Notes under the pieces: model-generated | Databases searched by the model: none | Seen by the model: the letters and a program-made list of their open reading frames with translations, nothing else | What the model was told of the DNA's origin: nothing | Shown here: positions 1-5,043 of the stretch, piece by piece | Numbering within the stretch: position 1 is the first letter of the stretch | How the letters are laid out: every line of letters starts with the position of its first letter | Origin: Elusimicrobiota bacterium | Lineage (GTDB): Bacteria > Elusimicrobiota > Elusimicrobia > Elusimicrobiales > Elusimicrobiaceae | Reading direction: 5' to 3' | Assembly: GCA_031271365.1 (NCBI GenBank) | Contig: JAISVV010000051.1 | Location: 1 to 5,043 of the forward strand | Length of the DNA stretch: 5,043 nucleotides | Program-made: the position numbers and the translations under genes

Positions 1-1369
1 CATAGACGCCGAGATGGCCGTCTTAGGCTCTATGCTCATAGAAGCCGACGCCTTAGACCGCGCCGCCAACATTTTAAAGCCCGAACACTTTTACAAAACC
101 GCGCATCAAAAAATATTCGGCGCGATGATGGCCCTATCGTCCAAATCCCAGGCGGTGGACTTAATCACCGTCACCGAAGAACTTAAAAAAGACGGCTTTC
201 TGGCGGAAGCCGGCGGCGAGCGTTATTTAAGCGAGCTGATGGGCAAAATCTCCACCGCCGCGCACGTGGAGCATTACGCCGATTTAGTCTACGACGCGGC
301 TTTGGTGCGCGAACTTATCAAAATCTCCACCTCCACCGTTGAAAGCTGCTACCGCCAGTCCGACGAGGCGCACGATTTAATAGACAAAGCGCAGGAGCGC
401 TTATTTACTTTAAGCCAAAAGCAGGATATAAAGGGTTTTGTATCGTCCAAAGATTTATCCGGCGAAGTAATGCAGATAATAGAAAAACTTATTATCGACA
501 AAGACCCTATTAAAGGCGTGCCCACCGGTTTTACCGAGTTTGATTTAAAAACCGGCGGCTTTAGAAAGTCGGATTTAATTATTTTAGCCGCGCGCCCCTC
601 GCAGGGCAAAACGGCCATGGCCTTAAACGTGGCCTATAACGCCGTTACCAATAAAAAGAAGCCCATGCCGGTTGCGTTTTTCTCCTTAGAAATGGGCCGC
701 CACGCCATTTACCAGCGCATGATTTGCACGGCCGCGCAGGCCGAGCTGCACCTTGTAAACACCGGTATGTTTAAAAAAGACCGCTGGCGCGACCTGGCCA
801 GAGAAATCCATAAACTGGGCGAGGCGCCGCTGTATATAGACGATACCCCGGCCTTGACGATAACCGAAATACGCTCCCGCGCGCGCCGGCTGGCAAGCGA
901 TTTAACAAAGCAGGGAAAAGAGCTTGGCATGATAATGATAGACTATATGCAGCTTATCCGCGGCGGCAGCAAAAAGGTGGAAAGCCGCCAGCAGGAAGTG
1001 TCGGAAATTTCCCGCATGCTAAAAGAGTTGGCCCGCACTTTAGACGTGCCCGTGGTTGCGCTCTCGCAGCTTAACCGCCGCACCGAAGACCGCACCCGCA
1101 CAGACAACCGCCCGCAGCTGTCGGATTTGCGCGAATCGGGCGCGATAGAGCAAGACGCCGACGTAGTGGCCCTAATCCACCGCGAGGGCTATTATAAACG
1201 CGAGGACCCGGAGCTGCAAAACAAAGCATTGCTGATTATAGCCAAGCAGCGCAACGGCCCCGTGGGCGACATCAAATTAACGTGGATACCGCAGTACACC
1301 TTATTTACCAATCCCGCGCCCGAGCATATAGACGTGCCCCAGGGCATGGAAGACATGGTGCCGCTGTGA
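1..1369 (+). CDS. dnaB: Replicative DNA helicase DnaB (5' end outside the window)
   Basis: DnaB is the hexameric ring helicase that unwinds DNA at the replication fork using ATP and recruits primase. The reading frame is open from base 2 (I-D-A-E) before the first ATG at 14. The resulting IDAEMAVLGSMLIE matches the usual family start (AEqaVLGs.L), so the true start lies upstream and the ATG at 14 is internal. Numbering from that ATG, residues 1 to about 105 form the helical N-terminal domain and a linker leads to the RecA-like motor. Walker A is RPSQGKT at 194-200 (the family usually has RPSMGKT). Walker B is MIMIDY with Asp310. SQLNRR lies at 351-356, and DLRESGAIEQDAD at 371-383 is the conserved late helicase motif. 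The C-terminus is intact and no intein interrupts the motor. The stop codon overlaps the alr start by four bases, which suggests translational coupling. Identification is secure. Confidence 0.97.
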   Translation, partial: IDAEMAVLGSMLIEADALDRAANILKPEHFYKTAHQKIFGAMMALSSKSQAVDLITVTEELKKDGFLAEAGGERYLSELMGKISTAAHVEHYADLVYDAALVRELIKISTSTVESCYRQSDEAHDLIDKAQERLFTLSQKQDIKGFVSSKDLSGEVMQIIEKLIIDKDPIKGVPTGFTEFDLKTGGFRKSDLIILAARPSQGKTAMALNVAYNAVTNKKKPMPVAFFSLEMGRHAIYQRMICTAAQAELHLVNTGMFKKDRWRDLAREIHKLGEAPLYIDDTPALTITEIRSRARRLASDLTKQGKELGMIMIDYMQLIRGGSKKVESRQQEVSEISRMLKELARTLDVPVVALSQLNRRTEDRTRTDNRPQLSDLRESGAIEQDADVVALIHREGYYKREDPELQNKALLIIAKQRNGPVGDIKLTWIPQYTLFTNPAPEHIDVPQGMEDMVPL

Positions 1370-2487
1370 CGCCCGCCCACCCGCCGCTTTTGCGCCCCAC
1401 GTATGCGGAAATTAATTTATCCGCGCTTGGCCGCAACTTAAAAAAAGCGCGCGCTTTGGCGGCTGCAAAATGCAAACTTAACCCCAAAATAATGCTGCTT
1501 GTTAAGGCCGAGGCTTACGGCCACGGCGCGCTGGCGGTTGCCATGTACGCGCAAAAAAACAAACTGGCGCAAGCCTTGGGCGCGGCCTCCGTAGAAGAAG
1601 GCATTTACCTGCGCCAAAACGGCGTTAAACTGCCCATACTTATTTTGGGCAGCGTGTATCCGTTTGAGGGCTTTGAGTACGCTTTAAAAAACAATTTATC
1701 CGTTACCATAGCCAGCGCGCGCGCGGCAAAATACGTCGCGGCTTTGGCGGCAAAATTAAAAATAAAAGCCAAAGCGCACGTCAAGCAGGAAACGGGCCTA
1801 AACCGCATAGGCAGCCGCAAACCGGCCGCGCTGGAAATACTAAAAATTTTAAACGCCGCGCCTTATGTTAAGGTGGAGGGCGTCTACTCGCACATAGCCG
1901 CCGCAGATAATAAAGCAAGCGTCAAAAAACAGCTTGAGTATTTTAAAGATTTCCTGTCGCAGGCCGCCGCGTTAAACCTTAAAACAGGCATGGCGCATAT
2001 AGCGGCCAGCCCGTCTTTTTTAAAATACGGCGGCATTTGCTTTGATATGCTGCGCCTGGGCCACCTGGCCTACGGCCTGGATAAAGGCTTTGAGCCCGCT
2101 TTGGCCTTAAAAAGCAAAGTGGTTTTTATAAAAGACGTTCGCGCCGGCGTTGGCGTAAGCTACGGCGGCGTCTTTAAAACAAAAAAACCCTCAAAAATAG
2201 CTACAATACCAATAGGCTACGGCGACGGGTACCACAGGCTTCTTTCCGGCAAAGCAAATGTTTTAATAAAAGGCAAAAAATGCCCCGTTGTGGGCAATAT
2301 TACCATGGATATGCTAACGGCCGATATCACCAAACTGGGCGATATCCCCGTCGGCAGCGAAGCCGTTTTAATAGGCCGCCAGGGCAAAGCGCAAATAACC
2401 GCGGCCGAAGTTGCCGCCCAAGCGCAAACAATAGATTACGAGGTAGTAACCGCCATCTCCGCCCGCGTGCCGAGGGTAATAAAGTAA
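1366..2487 (+). CDS. alr: Alanine racemase (PLP-dependent)
   Basis: Alanine racemase interconverts L- and D-alanine in the cytoplasm to supply D-alanine for peptidoglycan. The GTG at 1366 is chosen as start. It gives 373 aa, the normal family length, places RPTYAEINLSAL near the N-terminus as in homologues, and forms a GTGA overlap with the dnaB stop. A weak GGAAG (1348-1352) lies 13 nt upstream. The frame stays open back to an ATG at 1282, but that would add 28 residues translated from within dnaB. Lys47 in VKAEAYGHG is the PLP Schiff-base lysine, and Tyr266 in VSYGG is the opposing catalytic tyrosine. ETGLNRIG (142-149) holds the conserved arginine Arg147, and RLG (230-232) and GNITMDM (310-316) are further active-site motifs. 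Small deviations are Glu49 where Asn or Asp is usual and Glu142 where Asp is usual. dnaB-alr adjacency also occurs in E. coli. Confidence 0.95.
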   Translation: MTPAHPPLLRPTYAEINLSALGRNLKKARALAAAKCKLNPKIMLLVKAEAYGHGALAVAMYAQKNKLAQALGAASVEEGIYLRQNGVKLPILILGSVYPFEGFEYALKNNLSVTIASARAAKYVAALAAKLKIKAKAHVKQETGLNRIGSRKPAALEILKILNAAPYVKVEGVYSHIAAADNKASVKKQLEYFKDFLSQAAALNLKTGMAHIAASPSFLKYGGICFDMLRLGHLAYGLDKGFEPALALKSKVVFIKDVRAGVGVSYGGVFKTKKPSKIATIPIGYGDGYHRLLSGKANVLIKGKKCPVVGNITMDMLTADITKLGDIPVGSEAVLIGRQGKAQITAAEVAAQAQTIDYEVVTAISARVPRVIK

Positions 2488-2500
2488 AAGTACCTTTTAC
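2484..2500. repeat. Short perfect inverted repeat over the alr stop codon
   Basis: GTAAAAG and CTTTTAC flank a 3-nt TAC loop, giving a perfect 7-bp stem that contains the alr TAA. It is AT-rich and is not followed by a T-run, so it is not a convincing intrinsic terminator. It directly abuts the GC-rich palindromic element downstream and may be the edge of that insertion or a weak mRNA 3' stabiliser. The function is not established. Confidence 0.5.
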
Positions 2501-2558
2501 CTCTGCCTTCACGAGGGGAGAGGCCGCCGCAGCGTAGCGAAGACGGAGCGGGGGAGGT
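2499..2558. repeat. Candidate palindromic intergenic repeat element (about 60 bp)
   Basis: The segment starts ACCTC and ends GAGGT, a 5-bp terminal inverted repeat. Inside are two imperfect hairpins. The first (2500-2523) pairs CCTCT with AGAGG, then CC with GG after one mismatch. The second (2527-2551) pairs CCGC with GCGG, then CGT with ACG after a two-base internal loop. Its GC-rich purine/pyrimidine style differs from both the coding DNA and the AT-rich gene that follows. From memory, GC-rich intergenic palindromes of this general appearance are scattered through many gut bacterial genomes. Only one copy is present here, so dispersed-repeat status is inferred. The terminal GGGGAGG is also the only strong Shine-Dalgarno-like sequence before the DUF3800 gene. 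Confidence 0.55.
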
Positions 2559-2575
2559 TGAGTACAAAAAATAAA

Positions 2576-3295
2576 ATGTTCAGCGATTACTTAGTTTTTA
2601 TAGATGAAAGCGGCGACCATGTCCTTGAAGTAAAAGACGCGGATTATCCCGTTTTTGTGTTGGCGGCGTGCATTATCAAAAAAGACGAGTACCTTTATAA
2701 ATTGCAGCCTGCGTTAACGGACATGAAGCTGAAATATTATGGAAAGGACTGCGTTATATTTCACGAGAGGGAAATAAGAAAAAAGGCGGGCGCGTTTTCT
2801 ATACTAAAAAACCAGGATATAATGAAAGATTTTATGGCTGACATGAATAATATGATGGCCGCTATAGATTATACGGTAATATCAACCGTGATAGATAAAG
2901 GCGCTTTAAAAGCAACATATAAATACCCGGAACACCCTTATAATTTAGCGTGCAGATTTTGTTTGGAAAGAATATTTCTCTTTCTTGAAAAAAAGGCCGC
3001 TGTAGATAAAAAAACAATAATTAATTTTGAATCCAGGGGCGAAAAAGAAGATAAAGAATTAAAATTGCACTTTTTAGAAATCTGCACTGAAAAAGGTTGG
3101 ACTAATTTTGATATTAACTTTATTAACAAAAGCACTAATTGTTCGGGGTTGCAATTTTCAGATTTGATAGCCAGGCCTATAGGCAGATGGGTTATAAATA
3201 GAGAGCAGCAAAACAGAGCGTTTGATATCCTTAAGTCTAAATTTTATAAAAAAGGGGACGACTTCTTGCGTATAGGCCTAAAAATTTTCCCGTAA
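2576..3295 (+). CDS. DUF3800 domain protein (putative RNase H-like nuclease)
   Basis: This is a 239-aa protein of the DUF3800 family. It shows an N-terminal YLVFIDESGDH (residues 5-15) with acidic Asp10 and Glu11, then FHEREIRKK (62-70), NFESRG (150-155), GLQFSDLIARPIGR (191-204) with Asp196, and a terminal GLKIFP. DUF3800 is regarded as an RNase H-like fold, and the spaced acidic residues fit a metal-dependent nuclease site, but no substrate is known and the activity is inferred. There is no signal peptide or membrane segment, so it is probably cytoplasmic. The ATG at 2576 is preferred. A TTG at 2558 would add six residues but touches GGAGG with no spacing; from the ATG that GGAGG is 18 nt away, so initiation is unclear. 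The gene is AT-rich (16 of 60 G+C at 3061-3120, against 37 of 60 at 1501-1560 in alr), suggesting horizontal acquisition. It converges on a small RNA gene that ends at its stop codon. Confidence 0.85.
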   Translation: MFSDYLVFIDESGDHVLEVKDADYPVFVLAACIIKKDEYLYKLQPALTDMKLKYYGKDCVIFHEREIRKKAGAFSILKNQDIMKDFMADMNNMMAAIDYTVISTVIDKGALKATYKYPEHPYNLACRFCLERIFLFLEKKAAVDKKTIINFESRGEKEDKELKLHFLEICTEKGWTNFDINFINKSTNCSGLQFSDLIARPIGRWVINREQQNRAFDILKSKFYKKGDDFLRIGLKIFP

Positions 3296-3325
3296 AAAGC
3301 GAAAACCCCCGACTAAACGAGGGTT
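3294..3325 (-). terminator. Intrinsic terminator of the small RNA
   Basis: Read on the - strand, AACCCUCG pairs with CGGGGGUU around a 6-nt UUUAGU loop, giving an uninterrupted 8-bp stem with one U-G pair. UUCGCUUUUU follows, supplying the U-tract. On the + strand the same position is an A-C mismatch and no T-run follows the stem, so termination is clearly better for - strand transcription. The U-tract lies over the TAAAA at the DUF3800 stop codon. Confidence 0.8.
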
Positions 3326-3353
3326 AGCGCCGACCGAGAAAGTCCCAATCCAT
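3324..3353 (-). CDS. Possible leaderless micro-ORF (9 aa, MDWDFLGRR)
   Basis: Inside the predicted small RNA, an ATG only about 4 nt after the predicted start opens a frame reading MDWDFLGRR and then TAA. The TAA coincides with the beginning of the terminator stem. There is no Shine-Dalgarno sequence, so translation would have to be leaderless. A 10-codon frame is easily produced by chance, and the same bases also form the small 5' stem of the RNA. The fit of start, stop and terminator in so little space is nevertheless neat. It is recorded as a possibility, not as an established gene. Confidence 0.25.
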   Translation of the reverse strand: MDWDFLGRR

Positions 3354-3363
3354 TTGTATTAAT

Positions 3364-3392
3364 AGTATAGACATATATCTCGCGTTTGTCAA
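3364..3392 (-). promoter_or_regulatory. Sigma70-type promoter driving the small RNA
   Basis: On the - strand, a perfect -35 box TTGACA (3392-3387) is followed after exactly 17 bp by TATACT (3369-3364), which is 5 of 6 to the -10 consensus. The predicted start is an A at 3357, seven bases beyond the -10 box. It is the strongest promoter seen in the window and points away from mlaE towards the DUF3800 3' end. Its strength suggests constitutive, possibly abundant transcription. Confidence 0.82.
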
Positions 3393-3418
3393 TAGCATCT
3401 TAGGCGGTAAATAGTAAA

Positions 3419-4195
3419 ATGTTCAAAGAACTAGGCAGGTTTTTAATTGCGTTTTTCAACCAGCTCGGGCAGGCTTCGGGTATGGTGCGCTCGGCCGCGG
3501 TTTGGCTGTTTAAAGGCCCCGTGGAAGTGCGCCAAACCATGCTGCAAACGACGCGCGTTGGCGTAGATTCCGTTGCCGTTGCCACCTTAACCAGCCTCTT
3601 TACCGGCATGGTGCTGGCTTTGCAGGCCGGCGTTACAATGCGCGATATTTTAAGCGAGCCTCTGTATATCGGCACAATAGTAGGGTTTTCCTTAGTGCGC
3701 GAGCTGGGCCCGGTTTTAACAGCTTTTGTCATCGCCGGCCGCGCCGGCGCGGCGGGTACGGCCGAAATCGGCACCATGAAAGTTACCGAGCAAATAGACG
3801 CCCTCCACACGCTTGGCACGGACCCTATCAGATACCTGGTTATCCCGCGCATAGCGGCTTTCGTTATCGCCATACCGGTGCTTACTTTGTTTGCTAATGT
3901 TTCGGGTATGTTCGGCGGGTATTTGGTAAGCGTGCATTCGCTGGGGGTGTCTTCTTTTGTCTATATTGACGATATAAAAACCTTTATAAAAGTGGGCGAT
4001 TTAATGCACGGCTTTATAAAATCAATAATTTTTGCTTTTATGATAGCCGTCGTCTGCTGCTACAAAGGCCTAAACACGCGCGGCGGCGCCGAGGGCGTGG
4101 GCAAAGCCACCACGGCGGCCGTGGTTATAAGCATGGTGCTTATTTTGGTTATGGACTATTTTTTAACCGCCATTTTACAGGCGGTGGGCATATGA
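3419..4195 (+). CDS. mlaE: MlaE-family lipid ABC transporter permease
   Basis: This is the inner-membrane permease of the Mla/Mce-type phospholipid transporter, which moves lipids between inner and outer membranes as a dimer with two MlaF ATPases and a MlaD hexamer. The 258-aa length is typical. The family signature is clear: VRELGPVLTAFVIAGRAG at 93-110 and TAEIGTMKVTEQIDAL at 114-129. The late YKGLNTRGGAEGVGKATTAAVV, just before the last hydrophobic segment, is equally characteristic. Hydrophobic stretches lie at about 52-70, 84-107, 140-163, 200-217 and 230-256. The ATG at 3419 is preceded by AGGCGG (3402-3407) at 11 nt. The stop overlaps the mlaF start as ATGA, indicating coupling. No good + strand promoter is visible in the 123 nt upstream. 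It could be a paralogous MlaE-type permease with another lipid substrate, but the family is certain. Confidence 0.95.
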   Translation: MFKELGRFLIAFFNQLGQASGMVRSAAVWLFKGPVEVRQTMLQTTRVGVDSVAVATLTSLFTGMVLALQAGVTMRDILSEPLYIGTIVGFSLVRELGPVLTAFVIAGRAGAAGTAEIGTMKVTEQIDALHTLGTDPIRYLVIPRIAAFVIAIPVLTLFANVSGMFGGYLVSVHSLGVSSFVYIDDIKTFIKVGDLMHGFIKSIIFAFMIAVVCCYKGLNTRGGAEGVGKATTAAVVISMVLILVMDYFLTAILQAVGI

Positions 4196-4950
4196 TACAA
4201 ATCAAAAATCTGCAAAAAAACTTTGGCCGCAAGCACGTTTTAACCGGCGTCGATTTAACCATTAAAGACGGCGAGGTTACAACAATTATCGGCGGCTCGG
4301 GCACGGGCAAAAGCACGCTTATAAAGTGCATTATCCGCCTGATAGAGCCCAATGACGGCCAAATACTTGTAGACGGCAAAGACATCACCCACATAAAAAG
4401 CGCGCTGGAACTGGCGCAGCTGCGGCGCAATTTTGGTTACTTGTTCCAGGAAGGCGCTTTATTTGACTCTCTAAGCGTAGGCGAAAACGTTACCTTCGGC
4501 CTTAAATATTTAACGGACACGCCAAAAAATAAATACGCCGCCATTGCAAAAGATATGCTGGCCTTAGTGGGCTTAAAAGATATTGAAAAATTGCGCCCTT
4601 CGGAGCTTTCCGGCGGCATGAAAAAGCGCGTAGCCCTGGCCCGCGTTTTGGCTACCGGCCCAAAAGTTATTTTATACGACGAGCCCACCAGCGGCTTAGA
4701 CCCTATTATGTCCGAAATTATCGACGAGCTTATTTTGGATTTAAAAAAGAAACTCGGCGTAACCTCGGTGGTAATCACGCACGACATGAAGTCCGCCTTT
4801 GAAATTTCCGACGCCATGGTAATGCTGCACGAGGGCAAAGTAAAACTTGCCGCGCCCAGGGAAGAATTTAAAAAAAGCAAAAACCCATACGTAAAACAAT
4901 TTATAGAGGGCAGCAGCCAAGGCCCCATAAAGATGACTATTACAAAATAA
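4192..4950 (+). CDS. mlaF: MlaF-family lipid ABC transporter ATP-binding protein
   Basis: This is the cytoplasmic ATPase that powers the MlaE permease. All nucleotide-binding motifs are intact in its 252 aa: Walker A GGSGTGKST (34-42), Q-loop Gln86 in LFQEGALFDSL, signature LSGGM (139-143), Walker B VILYDEP (159-165) with catalytic Glu164, D-loop GLDP (168-171) and switch His196 in VITHDM. FQEGALFDSLSV is characteristic of the MlaF group. The C-terminal PYVKQFIEGSSQGPI resembles the family tail, which in E. coli MlaF packs against the partner ATPase. The ATG at 4192 overlaps the mlaE stop by four bases, with AGGCGG (4179-4184) 7 nt upstream. mlaD follows after 15 nt. The gene order mlaE-mlaF-mlaD differs from the E. 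coli order mlaF-mlaE-mlaD. The enzyme is predicted to be active. Confidence 0.95.
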   Translation: MIQIKNLQKNFGRKHVLTGVDLTIKDGEVTTIIGGSGTGKSTLIKCIIRLIEPNDGQILVDGKDITHIKSALELAQLRRNFGYLFQEGALFDSLSVGENVTFGLKYLTDTPKNKYAAIAKDMLALVGLKDIEKLRPSELSGGMKKRVALARVLATGPKVILYDEPTSGLDPIMSEIIDELILDLKKKLGVTSVVITHDMKSAFEISDAMVMLHEGKVKLAAPREEFKKSKNPYVKQFIEGSSQGPIKMTITK

Positions 4951-4965
4951 AGGTATAATAAAATT

Positions 4966-5043
4966 ATGTCAGCGGAAACTAAAGTCGGTCTTTTTACTTT
5001 TTTGGGCCTTGTTGTTTTGGGCTTCTCTATCTATATGCTTGGC
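4966..5043 (+). CDS. mlaD: MlaD-type MCE protein, N-terminus only (runs off the window)
   Basis: Only 26 codons are present: MSAETKVGLFTFLGLVVLG and onward. The E-x-K-V-G-L-F start followed directly by a single hydrophobic helix (about residues 8-25) is the standard beginning of MlaD/Mce proteins. These are anchored in the inner membrane and place a periplasmic MCE ring against MlaE to bind lipid. The MCE domain itself lies beyond the window, so full length and class cannot be judged. The ATG at 4966 has AAAGG (4949-4953) 12 nt upstream and sits 15 nt after the mlaF stop, which fits a single mlaE-mlaF-mlaD operon. Confidence 0.85.
   Translation, partial: MSAETKVGLFTFLGLVVLGFSIYMLG

Larger units (their letters stand above)
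3294..3357 (-). ncRNA. Candidate small RNA convergent with the DUF3800 gene
   Basis: A complete minimal transcription unit can be read on the - strand: a sigma70 promoter at 3364-3392, a predicted start near the A at 3357, and an intrinsic terminator finishing at 3294-3298. The RNA would be about 64 nt. Its 5' part can form a small stem (GACU of 3344-3341 with GGUC of 3335-3332, including one G-U pair) around a UUCUC loop. An unpaired GGCGCU follows, then the terminator stem. The 3' end lies on the DUF3800 stop codon, so the two genes are tail to tail with almost no overlap. Published comparative searches have reported structured RNA motifs associated with DUF3800 genes; this may belong to one of them, which cannot be confirmed here. 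The RNA also contains a 9-codon ORF, so it may act as a tiny mRNA. Transcription is inferred from the sequence signals only. Confidence 0.7.

Noticed and set aside
1282..1365. Upstream ATG extension of alr
   Set aside because: The extra 28 residues come from the dnaB 3' coding sequence in another frame and lie before the normal racemase N-terminus.
2280..2537. + strand open frame of 85 codons across the alr 3' end into the repeat
   Set aside because: It is out of frame with a secure alr sequence, and its arginine/glycine-rich product looks like a frame-shifted reading.
3304..3325. The hairpin as the DUF3800 + strand terminator
   Set aside because: On the + strand it has an A-C mismatch and no T-run after the stem, so efficient termination in that direction is unlikely.
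2499..3392. CRISPR array, tRNA, rRNA or insertion-sequence transposase in the island
   Set aside because: There are no regularly spaced direct repeats, no cloverleaf or rRNA-like sequence, and the only protein is DUF3800 without transposase motifs.
3386..3414. + strand TTGTCA followed by TAAATA as a promoter for mlaE
   Set aside because: The -10 match is poor and the start would lie almost on the mlaE ATG. TTGTCA mainly reflects the complement of the - strand TTGACA box.
3400..3873. Open frame of 157 codons on the - strand
   Set aside because: It lies opposite mlaE, which has full family motifs. The product is low-complexity and resembles no family, so it is a shadow of the real gene.
4437..4928. 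Open frame of 163 codons on the - strand
   Set aside because: It lies opposite the mlaF ATPase motifs, with no recognisable protein features or start signals.
4954..4959. Perfect TATAAT between mlaF and mlaD
   Set aside because: No -35-like hexamer is found 16-18 nt upstream, and the spacing of the genes fits one operon. It is probably a chance AT-rich spacer.

Overview
The window looks like chromosomal DNA of a diderm (two-membrane) bacterium. It encodes a DnaB helicase, an alanine racemase for cell-wall D-alanine, and the start of an Mla/Mce-type lipid transport operon that serves an outer membrane. Coding style is distinctive: TTA leucine and AAA lysine codons sit among GCC/CGC-rich codons. 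The lineage cannot be fixed from the sequence; an Elusimicrobiota-like gut bacterium is a guess based on coding style and gene mix only.

Layout, all protein genes on the + strand. (1) 1-1369: dnaB, lacking its first codons. (2) 1366-2487: alr, overlapping dnaB by 4 bases (GTGA). (3) 2484-2558: a short hairpin over the alr stop codon, then a roughly 60-bp palindromic repeat-like element. (4) 2576-3295: an AT-rich DUF3800 gene, visibly different in composition from its neighbours. (5) 3294-3392: on the - strand, a compact transcription unit with a near-consensus sigma70 promoter (TTGACA, 17 bp, TATACT), a body of about 64 nt and a hairpin plus U-tract terminator that ends on the DUF3800 stop codon. 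(6) 3419-5043: mlaE, mlaF and the first 26 codons of mlaD, tightly packed as an operon.

The housekeeping parts are ordinary. dnaB and alr are neighbours in other bacteria too (for example E. coli). MlaE, MlaF and MlaD are the permease, ATPase and MCE substrate-binding parts of one inner-membrane lipid transporter. The part worth attention is the accessory island between alr and mlaE: a putative RNase H-like DUF3800 protein arranged tail to tail with a tiny independent RNA gene, next to a palindromic repeat. The RNA pairs better on the - strand than its complement does, so the - strand is the likely functional one. It also holds a 9-codon open frame (MDWDFLGRR, then TAA) that ends at the terminator stem, so it could be a structured RNA, a leaderless micro-mRNA, or both. 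DUF3800 genes are known to occur near candidate structured RNAs, so this pair is a plausible, functionally undescribed protein-RNA cassette.
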